Below, one piece after another: positions 54,946 through 64,000 of a stretch of 64,000 bases of DNA. A program made the translations under genes and the position numbers. Numbering within the stretch: position 1 is the stretch's first letter; every line of letters begins with the position of its first letter. The stretch lies in NCBI GenBank assembly GCA_027922465.2, contig BQMF02000605.1, positions 62,001-126,000 of the forward strand, read 5' to 3'. Source of the stretch: Turritopsis dohrnii. Lineage: Eukaryota; Cnidaria; Hydrozoa; Anthoathecata; Oceaniidae. The notes under the pieces are model-generated. The model was not told the origin of the DNA. It worked only from the letters and a program-made list of their open reading frames with translations, and did no database searches.

Positions 54946-57900
54946 AATTGACAGACTTCATTGACATGTACATCAAATCATATCGTAATTGTTTTTTATC
55001 TCGTTCCGTTGTTTATACTGTTACTCAGGACCGTTAAAAAGACATTAAAAGATTAAAGAAAATATCTGCTAATTTTTTTTCTTTCTGTCACATTCAAAAC
55101 AGTTCTTTTATTTAGATCTTATTAAAATCAATAAAGATACCTATTAACACAACGGAGGTGTCGGGTTTCAAAGAGGCGATGGAGTTGTTACTGAGACGAT
55201 TATGGAGTATTCATGCTTCTTCGATCACTTGTTGATAAAGTGGAATCTTAATCTACTTGTTAGACATCTTAAGTCATGGCAAGAGTTTTAATTATAGAAG
55301 ATAATCTGGTATAAATGTTTGTGGATAATCTTGGTTTTATCTGGTACTACTTGTTTTTCTTTAGAAAGTGATAACATAACTAAAATGTGTCTATGGAAGT
55401 ATTTCATCTCGAACAGATTTTATCAGATGGATTTTTCAGAGCAGGTTGAAGAGAGAATCTTCCGCCTTTATCGTCAAATGAATCTTTAAAGTCTGTTATT
55501 CGACGCAGGCAGTAAGTCAGGACGATGATAAAGTTATTGCTGTCAGAGAGAGAGTTCTCCATAATCTTCTGTTTAAGGCATTTGTTCTTAAATGTTTGAC
55601 GTTTCTACCTTGTACAAATATCCTATACATCAAAGTCACATGACTTTCTCTTTCATTCATTTCATTGCGCATGTTTTGTCTTTTCACGAATCCATTATGT
55701 ATCTGATATTTGCTGTAAAAACTATTTCTAAAACCTGCACTGTTCCCTGTAAAATAAAGTAACCTTTTTACTCGACCTGTATTTTTAAAAATAATTTTCT
55801 TTCAGAAACGGAAACACTTCTCAAATAGAAATAAAATCAACTGGCTATTACCTGTCCAGATATGAAAAAAAATATTGTTAGCGGCTACTGATTCAATTAA
55901 ATAAATAAATAAATAAAAAACAGACCTGACTTACTACCTGGTGTCGGGTAACGGACTTTAAAGATTCATTTTATGATAACGACAGATTATCCTATCTTTA
56001 ACTTGTTCTGGCAAATGCATTTAATGGTGCTCACTGCTTGTATACTCATTGATTTACTTTTGTAATCTACTTTAAGTTCAACGTCGAGCCCGCGCAAAGC
56101 AATCTCACGAAACATTACCATCAAGTCTTGTTACTCAAGAAATATGTTAGGAAATATAGAGCCAAGCTTCTGATAAAAACAATAGTTACAGACGACCATT
56201 TGATAGCTTTAAACAACCCTAACCACTTCAGGCATGTCTGACTCTATTTCAAAAGATCTTGAACTTTGTGGCCGCAAACATTTGTTTTCTTCTTTCGAAT
56301 TTCCTTTTTGGCGTTGAAATGTGTGATGGCATTGCAGCATGATCAATTTAAAAGGTTATTCGCGATAGCAAAGCAACAGATAAGTACGTTTTTAAAGTCT
56401 CGAAGTGAAAATGGAGATGGGAAGTGTTATTGTCAGGAATGGGTCTTTTACAATAGAGTTACTTCAATGACAATTTTCCCGTTCTATCGTTTCATCAGTG
56501 AATACACATTTTTGAACTGTTTTGTGGTCATCACTAAGATTTTTACGACTCCACAAATAAGTTCAGAAAAATTTATTGCCATACCTTTGACCATCCCAAA
56601 TACTATTAAGAACGCTTGTTGTTTCTTTTTAACCATTACATCGACAAATCTATGTATTGCCTTAAAGGGGACACGTTCTCGCCAACATGTGATGAGCTGT
56701 TTTATAAAACAACCAGATATTTCTTCTTGAACACTTAAACTGATATTTATTGTACTTACAGAAATTTTTTTTGTGGCAAGTTTTTTTTTCTATATATATA
56801 TTTTTTTTGAAAAGGGTATTTCCTACTTTACCTGAATTTGTAAGGTAATATAGCATAATTTCTCACTGTTGTTCCACTTACGGCTTTTGTAGCAATTTAA
56901 AGATATTCTAAGTAAAACTATTAATAAATATTACAAAATATTAACAGTCTTAATTTGGGTGTCTACAACATGACCACATGATGGTGATGTTCGACAGGAG
57001 ACACAGAGTTATACACAGTATCCTCCCATTAACTGGGATTCTCAAGAAAAATAGTACATGGATTATCCTTCAAATATTTCAAGGGACCACCCACAGATTT
57101 GGTCCCACAAAGTGAAAGCCCCAGTTATGGATAGTCTCACTTACTACAAACGTACTATATAATACTGACTTGTCCAAATATCTGTCGTGGTCTACTTCCA
57201 AAGTCATAGTTTATGACGTCAGCATTCTTAATTGACGTCATCAAATATAATGAACCGAAGACTGTATTCAATTAAAATGGAATTACGCGGTTATGAAAAC
57301 TTTTCGAAACATTTACCGCCAATGGTTTGTATTTGTCTAATGTCTAGTGTCGTATTTTAAAAGTTTGCAATTAGTGGAAGCTAAACATAGCAACTACTTG
57401 TGCCAGCCATGTAAGAATTTTCAGTAACGCCTCATGCTTTTATGGGTTAGTGAGTGAATTTAGCCTTAGTTTCCGGGGTTTTATTTGCATGGGAACTAGA
57501 TGAGAAAGCAAAAAAGCCTGGAAACTAACTTGATGGAAAGCCAACGAAATCGTTTTTTCTCACGCTGGATTCTGTATCAGCAGCGTAGAGAAACCTTTCG
57601 AAAGCATAGGCGAATTTGTTGAATCATTTCCTCTGTTTAAATTTTGAGTAAATGATGAGTAAATTTGACCACGTATGCGAAACATCGCAAAAGTAAAAAA
57701 AACTGACGAAACTAAAGATTGGAAAATCCGGCCATATTGTTTTCATGTTCTTTAATCATGAATTATTAATGACGTCAGTGTTTGTCTTCAAAAGGTGAAT
57801 ATAAATTTCTCCACAAATGACACAAAACCTCGATATCATTGTGTCCAGCCTCGCTTTCAATAAGAATAACGATGCATAATATCAAATAACAATAGTCATT

Positions 57901-58675
57901 AAGGTTTCATAGATCTCACAAGTTCCATTAGCACGTAATCGCAATTAAGTAAAAGAATCACCTGTTCTATGACGTCATTTACAGGAAAGGCGTAGAAGAG
58001 GTATTTTTTGGCATCATTTTATTGACGCTTTGTAAATCTTATTCCTTACTTAACTGTCATTGCTAACAATGAAAAAGTCGCGTTTTTCTATAACAAACAA
58101 ACTAAGCTAGTGGGCTCACTCTGGCCAGTTTCATATTATTGGGCTTACTAAAAACGTTTCTTGATGTTTCCTTTTTTATAATATTGGAATAATACAACGA
58201 ACCTCACAACGTCTAATAATTAGGATAAACATAACAGTTCTTAGTAAACACAGACTGGATTGAGCAGATGACTTCTATCAGGATAGGAAGTTTCAGTGAC
58301 TGGCGATTTTTATAAAATGTTTTTTCGTGTTTTTATATTTTCCTTGATTGTTTAATAACAATCGTTCTGATTGGTTTAGTTGTTTAACTCTGTTGCCACC
58401 TATTGGTATGTTTCAAGTTAGCTTGATTAGCTAGCTTCAATGCTGGTTAATTGTTGGTTAAATGATGGTTAACTGATGGTTTATTGTACACCTACCTTTT
58501 GTTTAAACTTGAAACAACGCCTCTGAATAATTCTGAACGCCTCTGAAATCATGTTTTTGGCTTTTTGGCGAGCTAAGTTTGTGTTGTAATCTTGTTAAAT
58601 TTTTTTGTGTGAGTGAGGCTAAAATGTTTATCTTGCATATAGTTTGAAATCCGTTGATCCAAACATGTCTTGTCC
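54946..58675. other. Long intergenic region, nothing firm
   Basis: The 154-codon plus-strand frame at 56266-56730 is open but shows no domain, no signal peptide and an uneven composition; its reverse strand is also partly open. I leave it uncalled. No repeats of note apart from an agagagag run near 55541. Confidence 0.45.
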
Positions 58676-58786
58676 AAGTGGGCAAATCGAGAAAAAGTCA
58701 TTGCGATGAAGAACATTTTTATTGAAATAACATGTGTAGTTCTATAGAAATGCACTCCTCCGCAGTGATTTTTTAACAAATTTTGC
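58676..58786 (+). repeat. HP110 hairpin repeat copy
   Basis: gtgggcaaatcgagaaaaag, tgaagaacatttttattgaa, tctatagaaatgcactcctc, cgcagtgattttttaacaaa. It lies less than 200 bp before the GPCR start. Confidence 0.8.
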
Positions 58787-58962
58787 AAAATAAGAAACTT
58801 TCAATGGTAAAGATAGTAAGATTGCATCATACTCCCATGTAGCAGCTGTACGTCACTTGTTCTTTAGATACATTCAAATATCAACAAAAGTTGGCGTGTT
58901 AAAATTACATGGACTTAATTTAATTAGCTTGGTTGCCAGTTGGTGTGCTCAATGTGAAAAAA

Positions 58963-60474
58963 ATGACAGACTTGAAATTTGATTATTTTTTCCCTATCAT
59001 TGGAACTCTTATAATCTTTACCAACACTGTTCAGCTAGTAATTATGTACACAAAAAGGGAGAGTGGAAAGCACTTCCCCTCAGCGACATTGCTCGTCTTA
59101 AATCATACGTATAGCGATCTTCTGACCGGATTGTTGTTCATAGTTGTGAAAATATTACGAACTGTTTACGAGGAACGCGTAACTGGTTCTGAGACGATCA
59201 AGACCGTTGTCGATGTTACTGAGAATTTAGCATTTCGTTTGTCGTTGGTAGTTCCTGCGTTAACGCTAATCGTGTTAACGTTATTCAAAATATTCGCCGT
59301 AACTAAACCATTTTTTCGTCGTTCGATTTACCGACAAACGGTGTTACGTATCACTTTCTTGATATGGCTTTCATCTTTAGCGTTCGTTACGACCTTTTAC
59401 TGTCTGTTTCGTTTTTACTTCAACAAAACTGGAAACAAATTCGAAAAAATCATATTTACCTCGTTTTATGTGCCAGCCTTAATCATGTTTATTGTGGGGT
59501 ATTACATGATTTATGCCGCTTTACGCAGCCACCGAAAATCGATGGCGTATTATTCTCAAACACTATCGTCACACAGAAGTGACTTCAGTGGGTTGCAGAT
59601 TGTTAACAATGTTACCGTGGACAGTGTGACCATAGAAGAAGGAACAGAAATGCTGGATTTTCAAATAAATGTAAATAAACGATCTTCAAAGAAAAACAGA
59701 AGGAACGGTGTTATTGACAGGGGCGTTATTGAAACTGAGCAGGAAATAGACATTCATTATTACAAAAAAGTCAAAGCATGGCGCAATTCTACTAAAGAAG
59801 GGCGTCAAAATGAATACATCGATGATTATATTATTGAAAACTATGCGAACTCAGATAAACCCGATGATTCCGATAAAAATCCAAAACGGACGTACGAAAC
59901 AGACCCTACCCAGTCATGGTTGGTTTTTCTAGAAAAAACGAAGTCCGATATGAATCGGTCGTTTTCGGGCAAAAGTAGTTCTAAAATGGCTAACTCATTA
60001 CGTCTTCCTCGTTACTCAACCCATTTGTCACGTCAGTCGAAAGAAGAAATGTCAAAACAGAAAAAGAACTTATGCCAATCAGTTTCATTTGTTTCCATGA
60101 CAACTAACACTAAAAATAACAAGCAAAACTACAGATTACAAGTGGATCTTCTCTTTGACTCCAAAGACATCAAGCTGACCCGTAATCTTGTCATTCTTTT
60201 CATCCTGTGCTGGTCACCATTGGTTGTGCTATTATTCATTCATGTGACCAGTTACGACATACCAAACTATGAAGAGCTAGAAGAAGTTGCATTGTTTTTT
60301 GCTTCGCTCAAGTCCATTTTGGCACCTTGCTTGTACATATTCTCAGTGAAAACCCTTACATTCAAGCAACATTGCTTTCGGTGGAGGCGTCGGAAGTCAT
60401 CCATCAACACAGATGAGTTTGTGTACACAAACCCATCCATCGGAACAGTAACCACACTCACAACGTATGTTTAG
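58963..60474 (+). CDS. Rhodopsin-like (class A) G-protein-coupled receptor, intronless
   Basis: 503 residues from ATG 58963 (an in-frame TTG lies 30 bp upstream). Seven hydrophobic segments can be read: TM1 FFPIIGTLIIFTNTVQLVIM; TM2 with LVLNHTYSDLLTGLLF (the LxxxD motif); TM3 VVPALTLIVLTLFKIFAVTK; TM4 FLIWLSSLAFVTTFYCLF; TM5 SFYVPALIMFIVGYYMIYAA; TM6 LVILFILCWSPLVVLLFIHV with the CWxP motif; TM7 ALFFASLKSILAPCLYIFSV. The third intracellular loop is very long (about 170 residues) and polar, and the C-tail is short (about 40). The DRY position is FKIFAV and NPxxY is APCLYIF, so the activation switches are non-canonical. It probably sits at the plasma membrane and couples to G proteins; the ligand is unknown. 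The layout recalls the expanded orphan GPCRs of cnidarians. No lesion. Confidence 0.85.
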   Translation: MTDLKFDYFFPIIGTLIIFTNTVQLVIMYTKRESGKHFPSATLLVLNHTYSDLLTGLLFIVVKILRTVYEERVTGSETIKTVVDVTENLAFRLSLVVPALTLIVLTLFKIFAVTKPFFRRSIYRQTVLRITFLIWLSSLAFVTTFYCLFRFYFNKTGNKFEKIIFTSFYVPALIMFIVGYYMIYAALRSHRKSMAYYSQTLSSHRSDFSGLQIVNNVTVDSVTIEEGTEMLDFQINVNKRSSKKNRRNGVIDRGVIETEQEIDIHYYKKVKAWRNSTKEGRQNEYIDDYIIENYANSDKPDDSDKNPKRTYETDPTQSWLVFLEKTKSDMNRSFSGKSSSKMANSLRLPRYSTHLSRQSKEEMSKQKKNLCQSVSFVSMTTNTKNNKQNYRLQVDLLFDSKDIKLTRNLVILFILCWSPLVVLLFIHVTSYDIPNYEELEEVALFFASLKSILAPCLYIFSVKTLTFKQHCFRWRRRKSSINTDEFVYTNPSIGTVTTLTTYV

Positions 60475-60928
60475 TTTAACTCAACTGCATTCTGGTATTG
60501 AAATGTAAAAGTATCAAAGAAACTTGAAAGAAGTGTTAGTAATGGTCCCACTATGAATTGCATTAAAACATTATAAAGTTATAAAGTTACGGACAAAAAA
60601 GGGACTTTGAGAGATCATTTATCGTATTTCCAGGAATGTTTTATGGCATACAAGAAATATTCTTTTGCTGCATAATTTATTGAGAGAATTGATTCATAAG
60701 ATACCTTGAATTTTACGACCTTATAGTGTTTTTTGATAGGAGAGAATACACAGAATTCAAAACTGCCTTTTCCAATAAGTAAAACCCTCACTCCTGTAAG
60801 CGAAACACTCGATTTTGAGTTCAATTTGTCTTGTGTGAACCATTAGCCAAAATTCATAGAAATCATCATGTTTTGTTTACACAAAACTATATTTGCTCTA
60901 CATTTGCATGAGATTTATATACCCAGCC
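60475..60928. other. 3' flank of the GPCR gene
   Basis: No gene; no consensus AATAAA close to the stop was found. Confidence 0.45.
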
Positions 60929-61038
60929 GGCACATTTGTTAAAAAATCTCTGCGAAAGAGTGCATTTCTATAGAAATATACACACAATTTCAATAAAAAT
61001 GCTCTTGGTCGCTGTGAAATTTTTGACGATTTTGCGCA
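60929..61038 (-). repeat. HP110 hairpin repeat copy (reverse)
   Basis: ttgttaaaaaatctctgcga, tgcatttctatagaaatata, aatttcaataaaaatgctct, ttttgacgattttgcgc: the inverse of the consensus. Confidence 0.8.
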
Positions 61039-62151
61039 ACAAATTGCAAATATTGAGTCCCTCAAAACGAACGTTCAAAATAGTGATCTTTCGTTTCATA
61101 CAAGAATATAATAGAAATGTTATGTAAGGTAAATGTTGAAATGAAGCAACTCGATTCCATGAGTTTGGCTAAAATGTAAAGATGATTTGCAGGTCAGTCA
61201 AAATTTGTGAAGGAGAGTTTAGTCACTTAAATTAGAAAAGGAAAGCGTGCAAGTAACCTAATCTCCTCTTAAGACTGAAAAGAAATATTGTGATGTTGGA
61301 CTCCTCCACTTTTTTTTTGCCTGAATACGCCTTTAACTTGTGCTCTCCAGAAATCAGTTAACTGCTCAACACCTGAATAAGTAACTTCAAATTAATATAA
61401 AAAGCGAGAATATTTCGAGAAGGCAAGGAATCTTAAGTTTACAGGAATTTAGTACTGCAGTTTTAGCGTCTGATTATATGAGGCGTTCTGGTACGAGTTA
61501 GGTTGAAAGCTTAGCTATAACCAGCGTTTAACATGAAAACAAGACGTGAGCTAAAACGTCAACATGACTTAACTCGAATTGGCTTTCTTCCCCTGGTTGT
61601 GAAAGCGGGTTGATTTGGCAAAGCGAGTTGACGCGGGTCAATTTTTCTCATGCAATAACGCTCAACGTTTTAATAGACTTTCTTTTTTTACAACTCAACC
61701 CACCTCGTGTAATCAGGCCCTTAGTGTCAACCCTATTGAAAATCAAGTATGGTTGTTTTTTTTTCAAATTCGAAGTGTCGAAGATCAATTAACCAATTGC
61801 GTGTAAGGATATGCCATTATAATTGGCCAGCTTCATCCCCTAATCTGGATCTGGTTCTCATAAAGCCACAGTAAGTATCTTTGGATATTAACCTATCTAA
61901 ATGTGCACGGATAGATTTGATTGTTGACATTTCGATATCTACTGCTACTCATTACGCATGCTCTATATTTGCAGAACAATAGAAATCGTTCGACTTGTCA
62001 AGCATGCCCAATGCTTGATTGTATTTCATCCTTTACAACCTACACCGCACTTAACCAGGGATATGTTAAAAGCTTTTAACGTATCCCTGACTTAACCCAT
62101 TCTAAGATCATACTTCCATCTACCGAAAATACCACATTTACAAGATGAAAT
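61039..62151. other. Intergenic, nothing identified
   Basis: No gene; a palindromic phrase agggatatgttaaaagcttt + taacgtatccct occurs at 62058-62089. Confidence 0.45.
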
Positions 62152-62227
62152 CAACCTCGCACCCAGGGTTTCTTGCTTTTTCGATCCGTATATCGAAAAG
62201 GCAAGAAACCCTGGGTACGAGGTTGAC
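62152..62227. repeat. Near-perfect hairpin, ~32-bp arms
   Basis: caacctcgcacccagggttt + cttgctttttcgat pairs with atcgaaaaggcaagaaaccc + tgggtacgaggttg across a six-base centre (ccgtat). Related single or imperfect copies at 53779 and 62751. Confidence 0.9.
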
Positions 62228-62356
62228 AATGAAATGCTAAAAACTACACTGAGGGTATACCTATCTCAACAAAATATGAAGCCGTGGTCTATGGGGTAAG
62301 ATGTAGAACGGGCTATCATTGTTAAGAAGCCATCCGGAGGACATCGGTGGTGACCC

Positions 62357-62460
62357 AGTGGGCAAAATCGTCAAAAAGTCACTGTGACAGAGAGCATTTT
62401 TATTGAAATTGTTTGTAAATTTCTATAGAAATGCACTCCTTCGCAGAGAATTTTTACTGT
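62357..62460 (+). repeat. HP110 hairpin repeat copy
   Basis: gtgggcaaaatcgtcaaaaa, gtcactgtgacagagagcat, ttctatagaaatgcactcct, tcgcagagaatttttac. Confidence 0.85.
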
Positions 62461-62678
62461 AGTATTATATAATCTGTGTGGTAAGAATAGACAGTCGTTA
62501 AGAATGGAGACCTAAAGACTAAAAATAATAAATAAATAAAGATAATAAAAATAATATCAATAAAAATATGATAGCGCGCGAAAAGCATTTAAATGTCATC
62601 AAGTCATCTCAAACTTGAACTATCCGACTCTACATTTATATATGTAATTTTTGACAAGACAGGACATCGGTGGTGACC

Positions 62679-62814
62679 CAGTAAGCAAAATCGTGAAAAA
62701 CGTCACTGTGACGGAAAGCATTTTTATTGAAATTGTTTGTAAATTTCTAAGGTTCCCTTGCCTTTTCGCTATCCGTACATCGAAAAGGCAAGAGAGCCTG
62801 TGTTCGAGGTTGGA
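62679..62814 (+). repeat. HP110 copy cut by a ggcaagaaaccctggg hairpin copy
   Basis: gtaagcaaaatcgtgaaaaa ... ttgtttgtaaatttctaa (62679-62750), then at 62751 ggttcccttgccttttcgct + atccgtacatcgaaaaggca + agagagcctgtgttcgaggt. The HP110 3' half is missing. The preceding gacatcggtggtgacccagt also precedes the 62357 copy, so a local duplication is likely. Confidence 0.8.
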
Positions 62815-63551
62815 CTCTACATTTATGTAGTTTTTAACAAGACAGTATGCTGTTTACGATAAAAGGTTCGCAAGGATTCCAATCGGTTTACAAAAGGTTT
62901 CCGAATAGAAGAATTTCCATTAAATTGAACATCTTTCCTGCATATGTGTTTTGGACGAATAAATGTAAAAGATGTAATAGATGTATTTTATTGTCATTTT
63001 GCAATTTCGTTTCGATGTCGCGAACTAACGTTGTTTCGTTGTTTTCAACCATTAAATGGCCGTCATCCAACAATGGAAAGCGACGTCGAATCGACGTTAA
63101 TCTAACTGGATACGTTTTTCCTCCTCTTTGTATTTACAGTCCCATAGCCATCTTATTAACTGTTAATTCACTTTAATGCTGACGCTGTCAATTTGATGAA
63201 AGTCATTATTGTTCACATTTAGACAGATCCGGAAAAAACTTATTGAATTCGGATTAAACACAATTAGTAAAAATATCTATTTTGAGCAGGATGTAAATAG
63301 ATGACATCACGTCAACGTGTAAACGTGATGCGATAGCTAATTTGAACTTCAATCTAGCAACAACAACACAAACAATACTATATCCACCTTCGAAATTGGT
63401 AACAAAGAAAGAGACGTCGTGGGTTCAATTCCCATGTGAATCATTATCTTTGAGATGATTGGATTGTCCACCATTGTGTTTGGATGACTGTCCACTTGAT
63501 TAGAAATTGAAAATCAAACTGAAAACAAATTAACGAGAGTTGTTTCTTCAA
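62815..63551. other. Intergenic, nothing identified
   Basis: The 109-codon frame at 62847-63176 is not recognised. gactctacatttatgtagtt + tttaacaagacag at 62814 repeats 62627-62660. Confidence 0.45.
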
Positions 63552-63640
63552 GGGACCGAGAAAAACATCTCAAAGGGGTGAGAAAACACGTCTCAAGGGA
63601 CCGCAAATAAACGTCTCAAGGGACCGAGAATAAACGCGAA
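63552..63640 (+). repeat. Minisatellite, ~23-bp unit
   Basis: About four copies of tcaagggaccgagaataaac + gtc with variants (tcaaaggggtgagaaaacac). Confidence 0.85.
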
Positions 63641-64000
63641 GGTCATGAGTAGTTGAGATTTTTTAAGAAAATATCCAATTAATTTTTATAAATTTTATAT
63701 TGATGGAATCCTTATTTTTTGGTCTTTCTCGCGATGTAATTTTTGTAGGAAATGGAAAGGTAGAAGAAGAGAAAATCGAAAAATAAGTATGGAAAAACTC
63801 ATTAAGTTTTTAACGATCAATTAAAACAAAAGTTAACGGCCGATCTTTATTGTTTAAAGGTGCAAAATCTTTTATGCCGTTATGTGACATCTGAGACTCT
63901 CAATTAAAGTAATTGCTCACTTAAAATTTTTTTAAACGCGCGTAACATTGGCTTTGTTAAAGTGAAAGCGATAAAAAATTGTTACATTGATTACTGTTTA
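63641..64000. other. Intergenic to window end
   Basis: Nothing recognised. Confidence 0.45.

Noticed and set aside
56266..56730. 154-codon open frame
   Set aside because: No domain, no signal peptide, no splice context, and the opposite strand is also partly open; chance cannot be excluded.
1..64000. CRISPR arrays, bacterial operons, ribosomal RNA genes
   Set aside because: None seen; spliced genes, SINEs and LINEs show this is animal nuclear DNA.

Overview
The window is animal nuclear DNA. It is AT-rich, its genes have short GT-AG introns, and non-LTR retrotransposons, tRNA-derived SINEs and fold-back DNA elements fill much of the intergenic space. The mix of gene families (a cGAS-like receptor, a SAMD3-like C-terminal domain, HIRAN-like fragments, a death-domain gene, an intronless rhodopsin-like GPCR) is what I would expect of a cnidarian, probably an anthozoan. 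That assignment is inference from gene families, not from a marker gene.

Layout. 0.1-1.3 kb: 3' half of a SAMD3-like gene, five exons. 1.5-3.5 kb: tandem and inverted repeats and a tRNA-like SINE. 5.1-7.0 kb: a two-exon cGAS-like nucleotidyltransferase with one frame break. 8.7-9.0 kb: HIRAN-like remnant. 10-18 kb and 29.5-32 kb: a segmentally duplicated locus with two paralogous genes for small secreted two-cysteine peptides (12.0 and 30.8 kb), at least one orphaned promoter unit, and two copies of one SINE. 18-29.5 kb: dense nested transposons, including a GC-rich-ended element that carries a HIRAN-like reading frame and sits inside another element, a LINE whose endonuclease is mostly deleted, and a mariner-like element nested in a second element.

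33-35 kb: a fold-back insertion and a LINE tail. 35.4-41.6 kb: a large inverted duplication (arms about 2.4 and 1.6 kb, spacer 2.2 kb) built around a decayed death-domain plus P-loop-like gene. Each arm has a different copy of the same MITE, and the other arm keeps the empty site. 42.5-44.1 kb: an integrase-like transposase remnant and an unidentified minus-strand frame. 44.8-50.1 kb: an apparently intact gene for a CxC/SAP/J-domain/zinc-ribbon protein with possible alternative 3' exons. 50.4-51.9 kb: LINE fragment. 52-63 kb: intergenic DNA with a Harbinger-type MITE, a family of short hairpin repeats in six copies, and the GPCR gene at 59.0-60.5 kb.

The genes do not form an operon-like unit. 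The shared theme is innate-immunity-like genes (cGLR, death-domain gene, perhaps the secreted peptides) in a region rearranged by duplication, inversion and nested transposition. Several coding sequences have one-base frame breaks. Whether these are real or assembly errors cannot be told from this sequence alone.
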